NCBI GenBank assembly: GCA_027494165.1 | Contig: JAOSJM010000001.1 | Span: forward strand, 1,496,001-1,560,000 | Direction: 5' to 3' | DNA length: 64,000 bases | Source of the DNA: Acidimicrobiia bacterium | Lineage (GTDB): Bacteria > Actinomycetota > Acidimicrobiia > IMCC26256 > JAOSJM01 | Shown here: piece after piece, positions 20,701 through 32,582 of the stretch | How the letters are laid out: every line of letters begins with the position of its first letter | Numbering within the stretch: position 1 is the stretch's first letter | Position numbers and translations under genes: made by a program | Notes under the pieces: generated by a model | Told to the model about the DNA's origin: nothing | What the model saw: the letters and a program-made list of their open reading frames with translations, nothing else | Databases searched by the model: none

Positions 20701-21290
20701 CTCCCGGTTCCACGCCGCCACGATCCGGGGCGCGCCGTCGACGCCGTCCCGGCGCGCGACCCAGGCCGCCAGGAACCCGCCCCCCTCGACGGCGAGGCGG
20801 CAGACCTCGGCGAGCAGCCGCGGGACCGAGTCGGTCCGGATGACGGCCTGGCTCGTCTCGGCCAGGACGTGCCGCAGGTCGGCCGGCCCGACGACCCGCT
20901 CGTCGGCCGCGGTGTCGCCGGCCTCCCGGACCGCGGCGACCGTCACCGGTCCGTCCGGCGTCTCGAGGGGGTCAGGCTCACGTGGACAGGGATCTCCGAG
21001 CCGTCGCGGCGGAGGCACACGACCGCGCCGGACCGCCCCATCGGTCGGCTCCGACCCTGCGCGTCGAACGACGCCCGGTCCACGACGTGCTGCTCGCGGT
21101 GGCGCAGCGGCACGAGCGCCTCGACGGACCGACCGAGCAGCTCCTCGCGCCCGAAGCCCGTCAGCTCCTCGAGCCGGCGGTTCACGAACGTGATCGTGCC
21201 GCCGGCGTCGGAGACGACGACGCCGTCGGGCACGCCCTCGAGGAGCGTCGTGACCGTGGGGGTCGTCGCCAGGTCGGGGTGGTGGATCAC
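17750..21290 (-). CDS. PAS-GAF-GAF-PAS-PAS-GGDEF-EAL cyclic-di-GMP signalling protein, two frameshifts
   Basis: A soluble sensor of about 1180 residues. Order: PAS (GVPDGVVVSDAGGTITFVNR), GAF with LAETSQAVIRTDSVPRLLAE, a second GAF (GEPVIVEDLEAERRFPVADL), two PAS/PAC units (FRRLAEQAPDMVYRF and VRWTEHR-like segments), then GGDEF and EAL. The cyclase active site reads FGGDEFVV and an inhibitory RxxD (RPGD) lies five residues before it. The EAL domain keeps GAEALVRW, ITES and DDFGTGYSSLSYLKRFPVD, so both synthesis and hydrolysis of c-di-GMP look possible. One C is missing near 20965 and one near 20215. No transmembrane segment is seen, so the signal is cytoplasmic. Confidence 0.86.
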
Positions 21291-21357
21291 GGGCCGCGCC
21301 ACCCCGCGCGACGGCGACCCGCGTGGCGCCTCGATCTCACCCTTCGTGCACACATGA

Positions 21358-23897
<2,540 letters not shown>

Positions 23898-23900
23898 GCG

Positions 23901-25448
23901 CTAGCGGACCTCCTCGCGCAGCGAGGCCTTCTGGACCTTGCCGCTCGCCGTGCGGGGCAGGTCGTCGCGCACCTCGAGGCGCTCGGGGATCTTGAAGCGG
24001 GCCAGGCCCCGCGTGGCCAGGTACCCCGCGAGCTCCTCCAGGGTGGGCGGCCGGGCACCGCTCGGCACCACGAACGCGCAGACCCGCTCCCCCATGAGGC
24101 GGTCGGGCACGGCCACCACCGCCGCGTCCCGCACCCCGGGGTGGGCGACGAGCAGGCTCTCGACCTCGCCCGCGGAGACGTTCTCGCCGCCCCGGATGAT
24201 GATGTCCTTCAGGCGGTCGATCACGCGGAGGTGACCGTCGCGGAAGGTGGCCAGGTCCCCGGTCCGGAACCAGCCGTCGACGAACGCCTCGGCGTCGAGC
24301 GACGGGTCGAGGTAGCCCCAGGCCATCTCCGGGCCCCGGGCCCAGATCTCGCCTGGCTCGCCCTCGGCGACGTCACGGCCGGTGGCCGGGTCGACGATCC
24401 GCAGCTCGGCCTCGCCGATGAGCCGACCGTCCGTCGTGGCGTCGAGCTCGGGGTCGTCGCCCACCCTTCCCGTCGTGAGCGTCGGGTACTCGGTCGACCC
24501 GTACGTGCGCTTGCACCAGCAACCGAACGCCTCCCCGCCCTCCCGCACCATCGACGGCGCGACCCCGGCGCCGCCCAGCGAGAACAGGCGCAGCGACGAC
24601 ACGTCGGTGGCGGCGAACCGGGGGTGGTCGACCATGCCCCGCAGGAAGACCGGTGTCGAGATCATCACGGTGATCCGCTCGGCCGCGAGCAGCGCCAACC
24701 CCTCGCCCGGGTCCCAGACGTCCATGAGCACCGCCGGCACCCCGACGCAGGGCGGGAGCAGCACGCCGTAGGTGAGGCCGGCCACGTGGGTCGCCGGCAT
24801 GGGCAGGAGCAGGCGGTCGTCGGCCCTGAGGTCGTGGCCGGCGACGAGGCTGTCGGCCTCGTGGCGCAGCCCCTGGTGGGAGTGGACGACCCCCTTGGGG
24901 TCCGAGGTCGTGCCCGACGTCCACAGCACCACCGCCGGGTCGTCGGCGCGGACCGTCACCGTCGGCGGCTCCCCCTCGCGGAGGAGCGCGTCGAAGGAGG
25001 CGGGGCCGCTCGCGCCCCGGGCGACGAGCACCTCGCCGTCGAAGCCGGTGGCGGCGACCGTGGCGACGTGGTCGTGACCCCGGAAGCGCTCCGGCACCAC
25101 CATGATCCGGGCTCCGGTGCACCGCAGCACGAAGCCGACCTCGCGCTCGCGCAGGGTCGGGGTGACCGGGCTCGCCACCGCCCCGAGGCGGAGGATCCCC
25201 CAGGCCAGGACCACCGACTCCCACCAGTTCGGGAGCTGGTAGGCGACGACGTCGCCGGGGCGGACCCCGCGGGCGTGCAGGGCCGCGGCGACCCGGCCGG
25301 ACCGCTCGACGAGCCCGCCGAGGGTGAGCCGCACGCCGCCGTCGACGACGGCGACCCGGTCGGCGCCGAACCGGGCCGGGGCGGCGAGGAGCCGGTCGAC
25401 GAGGCTCTCGTCGGTCCAGGCGCCGCGCTCGCGCCACCACCGCTGCAC
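23901..25448 (-). CDS. AMP-forming acyl-CoA synthetase
   Basis: A complete 515-residue adenylate-forming enzyme that would activate a carboxylic acid with ATP and CoA. Motifs: VVLWTSGTTSDPKGVVHSH (P-loop, with S and D in place of the usual G), the A4/A5 YGSTEYPTLT region, GWFRTGDLATF, DRLKDIIIRGGENVSAGEVE and the catalytic lysine in PRTASGKVQK. The substrate class is unclear. It forms a minus-strand unit with the SDR gene upstream (40-bp gap) and the homoserine kinase downstream. Confidence 0.9.
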   Translation of the reverse strand: MQRWWRERGAWTDESLVDRLLAAPARFGADRVAVVDGGVRLTLGGLVERSGRVAAALHARGVRPGDVVAYQLPNWWESVVLAWGILRLGAVASPVTPTLREREVGFVLRCTGARIMVVPERFRGHDHVATVAATGFDGEVLVARGASGPASFDALLREGEPPTVTVRADDPAVVLWTSGTTSDPKGVVHSHQGLRHEADSLVAGHDLRADDRLLLPMPATHVAGLTYGVLLPPCVGVPAVLMDVWDPGEGLALLAAERITVMISTPVFLRGMVDHPRFAATDVSSLRLFSLGGAGVAPSMVREGGEAFGCWCKRTYGSTEYPTLTTGRVGDDPELDATTDGRLIGEAELRIVDPATGRDVAEGEPGEIWARGPEMAWGYLDPSLDAEAFVDGWFRTGDLATFRDGHLRVIDRLKDIIIRGGENVSAGEVESLLVAHPGVRDAAVVAVPDRLMGERVCAFVVPSGARPPTLEELAGYLATRGLARFKIPERLEVRDDLPRTASGKVQKASLREEVR

Positions 25449-25488
25449 CTCGACGGGGACCGGGGGTGGACGTCGCCGGGGCGGCGGC

Positions 25489-26397
25489 TCACGAGGCCCC
25501 GTAGACCGGGGCGGGCCGGGGCACCCGGGCGAGCAGGTCCGCCACGACCGGGCCCAGCTCGGCCGGGTCCCACCGGGTGCCCTTGTCGACCCGCGGCCCG
25601 TGCTGCCACCCGTCGGCCACCGAGACGACCCCTCCCTCGACCTCGAACACCCGCCCGCTGACCCCGGCGGACCCGGCGCCGGCCAGCCAGGCGACGAGCG
25701 GGGCGACGTTCTCCGGGGCGAACGCGTCGAAGCCGGCCCCGGGCGGGGCCATCCGCTCCCCGAAGACCCCCTCGGTCATCCTGGTGCGGGCCGAGGGCGC
25801 GATGGCGTTGGCGGTCACGCCGTACCGCCCGAGCTCGGCCGCCTCGACGAGGGTGAGGGCCGCGATGCCGGCCTTGGCCGCCGAGTAGGCGCCCTGCCCG
25901 ACGCTGCCCATGAGCCCGGCCCCCGAGCTGGTGTTCACGATCCGGGCGTCGACGGGCTCCCCGGCCTTCGACCGCTCCCGCCAGTGCGCGGCGGCGTGAC
26001 GGGCCGGGGCGAAGTGACCCTTGAGGTGGACCCGGACCACCGCGTCCCACTCGTCCTCGGTCGTCGCGACGATCATGCGGTCCCGGACGAACCCGGCGTT
26101 GCAGACGAGGACGTCGAGCCGCCCGAAGGTGTCGACGGCCTGGAGGACGAGGCGGGCCGCCCCGTCCCAGTCGGCCACGTCGTCGCCGTTGGCGACGGCC
26201 TCGCCGCCGCAGGCCCGGATCTCGGCGACGACCTCGCCGGCCGGGCCCGCCGACGACCCCGTGCCGTCGGCCTCGGCGCCGAGGTCGTTCACGACCACCC
26301 GGGCGCCCTGGCGGGCGAGCTCGAGCGCATGGCCGCGGCCGATGCCCCGCCCGGCTCCGGTGACGATCGCGACCCGACCCTCGCAGATCCCGCCCAC
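25489..26397 (-). CDS. Short-chain dehydrogenase/reductase
   Basis: A 302-residue classical SDR, similar to the (3R)-hydroxyacyl-CoA dehydrogenase part of multifunctional protein 2. The cofactor motif is TGAGRGIGRGHALELA followed by VVVNDLG, suggesting NAD preference; LVCNAGFVRD carries the NNAG-equivalent; the active site is NTSSGAGLMGSVGQGAYSAAK (Ser and YxxxK). The GTG at 26397 has a GGAGGGG ribosome-binding sequence. It is a paralogue of the SDR at 34009-34905 but lacks a KstR-like site. It is divergent from an LLM gene across 81 bp. Confidence 0.88.
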   Translation of the reverse strand: MGGICEGRVAIVTGAGRGIGRGHALELARQGARVVVNDLGAEADGTGSSAGPAGEVVAEIRACGGEAVANGDDVADWDGAARLVLQAVDTFGRLDVLVCNAGFVRDRMIVATTEDEWDAVVRVHLKGHFAPARHAAAHWRERSKAGEPVDARIVNTSSGAGLMGSVGQGAYSAAKAGIAALTLVEAAELGRYGVTANAIAPSARTRMTEGVFGERMAPPGAGFDAFAPENVAPLVAWLAGAGSAGVSGRVFEVEGGVVSVADGWQHGPRVDKGTRWDPAELGPVVADLLARVPRPAPVYGAS

Positions 26398-26478
26398 TCG
26401 CCCCTCCCCTCGCTCGGGCGACAGTATGCAGACCGGTGCCACGATCCGACAATCCGTCAGTTCCGCTCGGAGGTGCGC

Positions 26479-27324
26479 GTGGAGCTCGGCATCACGATGT
26501 TCGCCACCGACCGGGCCATGGACCCCGTCGCGCTCGCCCGCGCGGCCGAGGAGCGGGGCCTGGCCTCCCTCTACGTCCCCGAGCACACCCACATCCCGGT
26601 GAGCCGGCGCACCGTTCCCCCCACCGGCGAGGCCGAGCTGCCCGAGCACTACGCCCGCACACTCGACCCGTTCGTCGCCCTCGCGGCCGCGGCCGCCGCC
26701 ACCGAGCGGATCCGGGTCGGCACCGGGATCTGCCTCGTCGCCCAGCACGACCCGATCGTCACCGCCAAGGCCGTCGCCACCCTCGACCTGCTCTCGGGCG
26801 GGCGGTTCGTCTTCGGGATCGGGTTCGGCTGGAACCGCGAGGAGATGGAGAGCCACGGCGTCGACCCGGACCGGCGCCGCGAGCGCGTGCGCGAGCACGT
26901 CCTCACCATGCAGCGGCTCTGGTCCGACGAGGTGGCCCACTTCCACGGCGACCACGTCCACCTCGAGCCGAGCTGGGCCTGGCCCAAGCCGCGACAGCGC
27001 CCCTGGCCCCCGGTGCTCATCGGCGGAGGCCCCGGCCCGACCCTGTTCCGGCACGTCGCCGGGTACGCCGACGGGTGGATGCCCGTCGGCGGTGCGGGGG
27101 TCGCCGCGGCCCTCCCCGCGCTCCGCGGGGCCTGGGAGGAAGCCGGTCGCGACCCCGCCGCGCTGCGGATCGTGCCGTTCGGGACCCTCCCCGACCCGGG
27201 CAAGCTCGACCACTACGCGAGCCTGGGAGCGACCGAGGTGGTACTGCGGGTCCCGTCGGCTCCGGCCGACGAGGTGCTCCCGGTCCTCGACCGCCACGCC
27301 CGGCTCGCGGAGTCCTACGGGTGA
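26479..27324 (+). CDS. LLM-class F420-dependent oxidoreductase
   Basis: A 281-residue TIM-barrel LLM protein of the Rv2161c type. Landmarks are the N-terminal VELGITMFATDRAMDPVALA, SLYVPEHTHIP, RIRVGTGICLVAQHDPI, LDLLSGGRFVFGIGFGWNRE and VLIGGGPGPTLFRHV. F420 use is predicted from the family; the substrate is unknown. The GTG at 26479 has CGGAGG five bases upstream; another in-frame GTG lies two codons earlier. The stop overlaps the start of the VOC gene (GTGA). Confidence 0.88.
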   Translation: MELGITMFATDRAMDPVALARAAEERGLASLYVPEHTHIPVSRRTVPPTGEAELPEHYARTLDPFVALAAAAAATERIRVGTGICLVAQHDPIVTAKAVATLDLLSGGRFVFGIGFGWNREEMESHGVDPDRRRERVREHVLTMQRLWSDEVAHFHGDHVHLEPSWAWPKPRQRPWPPVLIGGGPGPTLFRHVAGYADGWMPVGGAGVAAALPALRGAWEEAGRDPAALRIVPFGTLPDPGKLDHYASLGATEVVLRVPSAPADEVLPVLDRHARLAESYG

Positions 27325-27983
27325 CGCCGTCGCTCGCCGCGCTCACCGTCGCCGACCCCCCGGAGGCGTGGGCGGCGGTGGGCTTCGCGGTCGACCCCGG
27401 CGGGGTGGTCCGGCTGGGGACCGTCCGGATCCGCCTCGCGGGCGCGGGGGCCGGTCGCGGCGCCGTCGCCTGGTCGCTGCGCGGCGGCGAGCCGGGACCG
27501 ATCGACGGCCTCCCCACGGACGCGACCGACGACCCTCCGCCCGAGCCCGCGACCCACCCCAACGGGGCCCGCCGGATCGACCACGTCGTGGTCTGGACCC
27601 CCGACGGGGACCGGACCGTCGCCGCGCTCGAGGCCCGCGGCCTCCCGGCCCGGCGGGTCCGGCGGGTGCGCGGCCCCGGGGCACCGATCCGCCAGACGTT
27701 CTTCCGGCTCGGCGAGGTGGTCCTCGAGGTCGTCGCGCCCGAGGAGGCCGGCGAGGGGCCGGCCGGCTTCTTCGGCCTCGCGGTCACCGTCGACGACCTC
27801 GACGCCGCCGCCGCGCTCCTCGGCGACCGGCTCGGGCCGGCCCGCGACGCCGTCCAGCCCGGGCGGCGGATCGCCACCCTGCGCCGGGAGGCCGGGCTGT
27901 CGGTCCCGATGGCCCTCATGAGCCCGGAGCCGCCGGCGGAGCCCGGGCCCCGCCCGCGTCGGGGGCCGGCTCAGGCCGGCTGA
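27321..27983 (+). CDS. VOC (glyoxalase-fold) family protein
   Basis: A 220-residue protein with two glyoxalase/bleomycin-resistance-type modules: a degenerate first module and a second beginning RRIDHVVVWTPDGDRTVAALE. A metal-binding histidine (IDHVVV) and a glutamate (VLEVVAPE) fit the family pattern. It is translationally coupled to the upstream LLM gene, suggesting the two act on the same compound. The C-terminal 25 residues are proline-rich and disordered. Its 3' end overlaps the convergent small membrane protein gene by 13 bp. Confidence 0.75.
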   Translation: MTPSLAALTVADPPEAWAAVGFAVDPGGVVRLGTVRIRLAGAGAGRGAVAWSLRGGEPGPIDGLPTDATDDPPPEPATHPNGARRIDHVVVWTPDGDRTVAALEARGLPARRVRRVRGPGAPIRQTFFRLGEVVLEVVAPEEAGEGPAGFFGLAVTVDDLDAAAALLGDRLGPARDAVQPGRRIATLRREAGLSVPMALMSPEPPAEPGPRPRRGPAQAG

Positions 27984-28285
27984 GCGGCGCGAGCGGCGGC
28001 CCGTCGCAGCAGCCGCAGCGAGGGGTAGCCGAGCAGGAGCGTCTGGCGGGTCCACGGCCCGACCGCGAGCCCGGCCCGCCGGGCGATCCGCGCCGCGACC
28101 GCCGCCTCCGCCGCATGGGTCGCCAGCGACGCGGCGAACAGGGCCTGGTAGGCGCGCCGGGGGACCCGGTCGCCGGCCCGCCGCGACCATCCGGCCGCGG
28201 TGCGCGGCTCGAAGGCCACCAGCCCGAGGAACGTCATGCCCCCGATCACGCCGATCCACCACCCCAGCGCCGGACGCTCGACCAT
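27971..28285 (-). CDS. Small membrane protein (TMEM254/DUF4499-like)
   Basis: A 104-residue protein with an N-terminal hydrophobic segment (LGWWIGVIGGMTFLGLVAF) and a second (AYQALFAASLATHAAEAAVA), ending in a WTRQTLLLGYPSL motif. The two-helix layout with a tryptophan-glutamine-threonine and glycine motif near the end recalls the TMEM254/DUF4499 family, a tentative match. The ATG at 28285 overlaps the stop of the Ddn-like gene by one base. Confidence 0.6.
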   Translation of the reverse strand: MVERPALGWWIGVIGGMTFLGLVAFEPRTAAGWSRRAGDRVPRRAYQALFAASLATHAAEAAVAARIARRAGLAVGPWTRQTLLLGYPSLRLLRRAAARAAQPA

Positions 28286-28728
28286 CACGCCTCCACCAGC
28301 CGGACGAGCGGGATCTCCCGGGAGGTCCCCGCCTGGTACGTGTCGTACCACGGCGCCCCGGCCACGAGGCGCGCCCAGAGGTCGGCCCGCTCGCCGCCGG
28401 CGACGACCTCGGCCCGGGCCGCCAGGTGGCGCCGGCCGACCTGGAGCGTCACGGCCGGGTCGGCCACCAGGTTGTGGTACCAGGCCGGGTGACGGTCGCT
28501 CCCCGAGTTCGAGGCCACGACCACGAGCGCGTCGCCGTCGGGCAGATACGGCAACGGCACGGTCCGGGACCGGCCCGACCGCCGCCCCGTGGTCGTGAGG
28601 AGCAGCACCGGCTTGCCCCGGCCCCGCGTGAGCAGCCGGCCGCCGCTCCGGCGGTAGACGCTCCGGTGGACCGCGGTGACGAGCCGCAGCACCCGGCCCT
28701 TCGGCTCCACCCGCTCGGTCCAGACCAC
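28285..28728 (-). CDS. Ddn-like F420-dependent nitroreductase-family protein
   Basis: A 147-residue split-beta-barrel protein of the deazaflavin-dependent (Ddn) family. It contains the phosphate-binding TTTGRRSGRSRTVPLPYL, a VASNSGSDRHPAWYHNL motif diagnostic of the family, and the C-terminal YDTYQAGTSREIPLV. These enzymes are membrane-associated F420H2-dependent reductases of quinones or other electrophiles. The GTG at 28728 lies four bases after the TetR stop, making a tetR-ddn-membrane protein unit. Confidence 0.87.
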   Translation of the reverse strand: MVWTERVEPKGRVLRLVTAVHRSVYRRSGGRLLTRGRGKPVLLLTTTGRRSGRSRTVPLPYLPDGDALVVVASNSGSDRHPAWYHNLVADPAVTLQVGRRHLAARAEVVAGGERADLWARLVAGAPWYDTYQAGTSREIPLVRLVEA

Positions 28729-28732
28729 CCGC

Positions 28733-29347
28733 CTACCGCTCCCCCGCCGCCCGGGCCGGCTCCGGGGCCAGCCCCGACAGCAGCAACCGCTCCGCCTCGC
28801 CGGCGAGCCGCTCGGGGTCGATCCGGCCCTCGCGCGCGAGCTGGTGGAAGCCCAGGTGGGAGACGACCGCGAACACGGCCACCGCGACCACCTCGGCGTC
28901 GACCGGCCGCAGGGACCCGTCACGCGCCCCCTCGCGCACGAGCGCCGCGATCGGTCCGTGGACCGCGCCCTCGACCGCGTCGGAGAGCTCCGGGAGCCCC
29001 GAGGCCCGGCTGAGCTCGGTGAGCAGGGCCCGGCACGTCCCGATGTGGGCCGCCATGGCCCGGAACTGGGCCCGGATGAGCGCGACGAGGCGGTCGGCCG
29101 CCCGCCCGGGAGCCCCCACGGCCCGCTCCACCTCGACGGCCATGCGCTCCAGGAAGTCGGCGAGGAGGAACTCGAGGATCTCGTTCTTGCCCCGGAAGTA
29201 GTAGTAGAGCGTCGTCTTGGGGATGCCCGAGGCCTCGACGAGGTCCTCGACCCGCACGGCGTCGAAGCTGGCCTCCGTGAGACCCGCGGCCGCGCTCCGG
29301 AGGCGTTCGGCCAGATCCGGCGGCACCGCTCGCAGCCGTCCTCGCAC
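28733..29347 (-). CDS. TetR-family transcriptional regulator
   Basis: A 204-residue regulator with an N-terminal HTH (FDAVRVEDLVEASGIPKTTL, YYYFRGKNEI) and an all-helical ligand-binding domain. The GTG at 29347 has GAGGAG upstream. It is divergent from an MmpL-type transporter gene across 150 bp that hold a double palindrome, so it probably represses that gene and itself. It is not obviously KstR: its putative operator differs from the sites found later in the window. Confidence 0.88.
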   Translation of the reverse strand: MRGRLRAVPPDLAERLRSAAAGLTEASFDAVRVEDLVEASGIPKTTLYYYFRGKNEILEFLLADFLERMAVEVERAVGAPGRAADRLVALIRAQFRAMAAHIGTCRALLTELSRASGLPELSDAVEGAVHGPIAALVREGARDGSLRPVDAEVVAVAVFAVVSHLGFHQLAREGRIDPERLAGEAERLLLSGLAPEPARAAGER

Positions 29348-29444
29348 GGCGCTCCTCGCTCCCGGACCGGCCCGGCGCGGGCCGGTCGCGCCCGCCGCGG
29401 CCGGCCCGGCCGCGGTTCGATGACGCGACAGGAAGCCTACTATT

Positions 29445-29465
29445 GTTCGAACGCCGAGTTCGAAC
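29445..29465. promoter_or_regulatory. Double GTTCGAAC palindrome between tetR and mmpL
   Basis: Two copies of the palindrome GTTCGAAC (29445-29452 and 29458-29465) separated by five bases, together forming a larger inverted repeat. TACTAT at 29438-29443 may be a -10 element for the mmpL gene, overlapping the site. Likely binding site of the divergent TetR protein. Confidence 0.62.
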
Positions 29466-29497
29466 TCCTCGTCTCGGATCCCCGTCCTGGAGGTCGA

Positions 29498-31754
29498 GTG
29501 GAGCGTCTGGCCCGTTGGTGCCACCGGCGGCGGCGTGCCGTCCTGCTCCTGTGGGTGCTCGTCGTCGCCGGGACCGTCGCGGCCGCCGCCAACGTCGGCA
29601 GCGACCCGGTGAACGACTTCACCGTCCCCGACACGGAGTCCCAGCGCGCCGTCGACGTCCTGCGGGAGCGCTTCCCGGCCCGGGCCGGCGACACCGCCAA
29701 CGTCGTGTTCCGGGCCGAGGACGGCGTGCGCGACCCCGCCGTCCAGGAGCGCGTCGAGCAGGCGCTCCTGCACCTCTCGGTGCTCGAGCACGTCCAGGAC
29801 GTGATGAGCCCCTACGACCCGGCCACGCCGACCGTCTCCGCCGACGGGGCCATCGCGTTCGCGGTCGTCCAGTTCGACGTCGAGAGCCCCGACATCCCCG
29901 CCCGCGTCGCCGACGAGGTGCGCGAGATCGTGGCCGGGGCGTCGGCGCCCGGCCTCCAGGTCGAGGTGGGAGGCCAGGCCCTCCGCTTCGCCGGGCGCGA
30001 GGGCCCGAGCCGCAGCGAGCTCGTCGGCATCGTCGCCGCCGTCGTCGTGCTGCTCTTCACCTTCGGGTCCGTGGTGGCCGCGGGCCTCCCCATCCTCACG
30101 GCCCTCTTCGCCCTCGGGTTCGGGCTGGCCCTCATCGCGCTGGTGACCAACGTCGTCGACATCCCCGACTTCGCACCCCAGGTCGCCACCATGATCGGGC
30201 TCGGCGTCGGGATCGACTACGCCCTCCTCATCGTCACCCGCTTCCGCCAGGGGCTCCACGGCGGGCTCTCGTCGGAGGACGCCACCGCGGTGGCCATGAC
30301 CACCTCGGGCCGGGCGGTCCTGTTCGCCGGCACCACCGTCGTGATCTCGATGAGCGGGCTGTTCCTCATGGGGATGCCGATCTTCCACGGCCTGGCCTTC
30401 GGCGCGATCACCGCCGTGGTGCTCACGATGGTGGCCGCCACGACCCTGCTGCCCGCCGTGCTCGGCTTCGCCGGCCCGGCCGTCGACAAGCTCCCGATCG
30501 GCCGGGGGCGCCGCGAGACCGGGCACCGGGGCTCGGCCTGGTTCCGCTGGAGCCGGCTCGTGCAGCGCCGCCCCTGGCCGGCCGTCGTGGCCGGAGCCGG
30601 CCTGCTCCTGCTCCTCGCCGTGCCGGCGCTGTCGATGCGTCTCGGCTCGGTCGACGACGGCACCGAGCCCACCTCGTCGACCTTCCGCCGGGCCTACGAC
30701 CTCCTCGCCGAGGGCTTCGGCCCGGGGTTCAACGGACCCTTCCTCGCCGTGGTCGAGCTCCCCGGGCCGGGCGAGACGGAGGCGACGGACCGGCTCGTGG
30801 AGGCGTTCGCCGCCGCCGACGGCGTGGCGCTCGTGGCCCCTCCCGAGCTCAACCCCGACGGCGACACCGCCATGGTCGCCGTGATCCCCGAGACCTCGCC
30901 CCAGTCGGAGGCGACCGACCGGCTCTTCCACCACCTGCGCCGCGACGTCGCGCCGGCCGCGGTCGAGGGCACGGGAGCCCGGGTGTTCTTCGGGGGCATC
31001 ACCGCCGCGTCCATCGACGTCGCCGACCTCGTGGGCGACCGTCTCGGCGTGTTCATGGGCGGGGTGCTGGTCCTCTCCTTCCTGCTGCTCCTCGTGGTCT
31101 TCCGCTCGGTGCTCGTACCGGTGAAGGCCGTGCTCGTGAACCTGCTGTCCATCGGGGCGGCCTACGGGATCGTCGTCGCCGTCTTCCAGTGGGGCTGGGC
31201 CAAGGAGCTCATCGGCATCGACCGGACCGGCCCGATCCTGTCGATGGTCCCGATGTGGCTCTTCGCCATCCTCTTCGGCCTCTCGATGGACTACGAGGTC
31301 TTCCTGATCTCGCGGATCCAGGAGGAGTACCTGCGCACCGGCGACAACGGCCTCGCCGTGGCCGACGGCCTGGCCGTGACCGCCCGAGTCATCACCGCCG
31401 CGGCCACGATCATGGTGACGGTGTTCGCGTCGTTCGTGCTGAACGACGACCGCATCCTCAAGCTGTTCGGGGTGGGGCTGGCCTCGGCCATCTTCCTCGA
31501 CGCGGTCGTGGTGCGGACCCTGCTCGTGCCGGCGACGATGGAGCTGCTCGGCCGGGCCAACTGGTGGCTGCCGCGCTGGCTGGACCGGATCATCCCCCAC
31601 GTGAGCGTGGAGCGGGAGGGAGTGGTGGCCCGCCACGTGCTCGAGGAGGAGGTCCGCGAGGAGCTCGGGGAGGTGGAGCTCGTCGAGCCCGCCGCTCGCC
31701 CGTCGTCGCCCCTCCTCGTCCTCCTCGTCCTCCTCCCCGGACCACCCCGGCTGA
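29498..31754 (+). CDS. MmpL/RND-type membrane transporter
   Basis: A protein of about 750 residues with the MMPL layout: a first transmembrane helix (RRAVLLLWVLVVAGTVAAAA), a periplasmic domain, helices 2-6 containing GLGVGIDYALLIVTRFR, a second periplasmic domain, then helices 7-12 with MWLFAILFGLSMDYEVFLIS. The two GxDY motifs are the proton-relay sites of RND exporters. It probably moves a lipid or hydrophobic compound. The frame stays open past a CTC/TCC repeat near 31700 to 32074, deep into the convergent methyltransferase gene; one base change there would give a stop at 31752-31754 after a Ser-rich tail, which I prefer. The GTG start follows GGAGG. Confidence 0.88.
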
Positions 31755-31781
31755 CCCGGGCGGCGTCGGCCCGGGCCGCGG

Positions 31782-32390
31782 TCACGGACGGTCGCCCGCC
31801 TCGCCCGCCGGCCCGGCCTCCGGGTCCCGCGCCGCGGCGATGCGCTGCACGGCCGCGGGGCGGGGCTCGTCGACCACCACGTCCTCGTAGGCGACGACCC
31901 GCAGCTCGTTGCGCACGGCCTCGAGCAGCTCCCCCGGGCGGAGGAGGAACTCGGGCCGGCGCGGCCGCCGGAAGCGCTCGTTGCCCGCGGCGAAGGTCTC
32001 GTAGAGGAGGAGGCCGCCGGGAGCGACCGCCGCCACGAGGTCCGGGAGGATCGGGCGGTGCAGGTAGTTGGTGACCACCACGGCGGCGAACCGCCGCCCG
32101 CGCAGCGGGAACGGCCGGCCGTCCTCGAGGTCGACCTCGAGCACCTCCAGCCGCGGGTCGCCCCGCAGGTCCTCGATCCCCGAGGTGTCCCGGTCGAGCG
32201 CGACGACCCGGTGACCTCGCTCCAGGAGGAAGCGGGTGTGCCGGCCGCCGCCGCAGGCGACGTCGAGTACCGGCTCCCCCGCCGGCACGAGCGGCGCGAA
32301 GCGCACGACCCACGGAGAGGGACGGTCCTCGGGGCGCGACGGGGTGCTCGGCACCGGGCCATCCTGCTCGCCCCTCCGGGTCGTCGTCAT
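31782..32390 (-). CDS. Class I SAM-dependent methyltransferase
   Basis: A 202-residue methyltransferase resembling TehB-type small-molecule methylases. Motif I is PVLDVACGGGRHTRFLLERG, then VVALDRDTSGIEDL (post-I acid) and FAAVVVTNYLHRPILPDLV (motif IV). The final 30 residues are charged and disordered. The ATG at 32390 is preferred. The substrate is unknown. It converges with the MmpL gene. Confidence 0.85.
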   Translation of the reverse strand: MTTTRRGEQDGPVPSTPSRPEDRPSPWVVRFAPLVPAGEPVLDVACGGGRHTRFLLERGHRVVALDRDTSGIEDLRGDPRLEVLEVDLEDGRPFPLRGRRFAAVVVTNYLHRPILPDLVAAVAPGGLLLYETFAAGNERFRRPRRPEFLLRPGELLEAVRNELRVVAYEDVVVDEPRPAAVQRIAAARDPEAGPAGEAGDRP

Positions 32391-32445
32391 CCCGGGGGCC
32401 GCGTCTCGCGGCGCGGTCGGCGACCGGCGCGGCCGCGAGTCGCGC

Positions 32446-32474
32446 TTGACGTCGAACGTGTGTTCGGGTATGGT
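32446..32474 (+). promoter_or_regulatory. Sigma70-type promoter with embedded SOS (LexA) box
   Basis: TTGACG at 32446-32451 and TATGGT at 32469-32474 are separated by 17 bp, a near-ideal vegetative promoter. The spacer holds GAAC-N4-GTTC (32454-32465), flanked as TCGAAC...GTTCGG, matching the Gram-positive LexA box. A repressor there would block the promoter directly. The DUF222/HNH gene starts 108 bp downstream. Confidence 0.72.
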
Positions 32475-32582
32475 GGGGGGAGCGCTTCGTGGCCGGGCGT
32501 CGAACGGCCTCCTCGCATCGAAGGTCACGGTCGTCGTCGTGGGTTCGCCGATGGCGACCGGTGATGTGGCGCAGGAGGGCCG

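Noticed and set aside
29445-29465. GTTCGAAC pair as an SOS box
   Set aside because: The SOS box needs GAAC-N4-GTTC; here the halves are arranged differently and the divergent TetR gene explains the site better.
31755-32074. C-terminal extension of the MmpL protein to the in-frame stop at 32074
   Set aside because: It would overlap the well-supported methyltransferase gene on the other strand by about 290 bp and its residues are Arg/Pro/Gly-rich noise.
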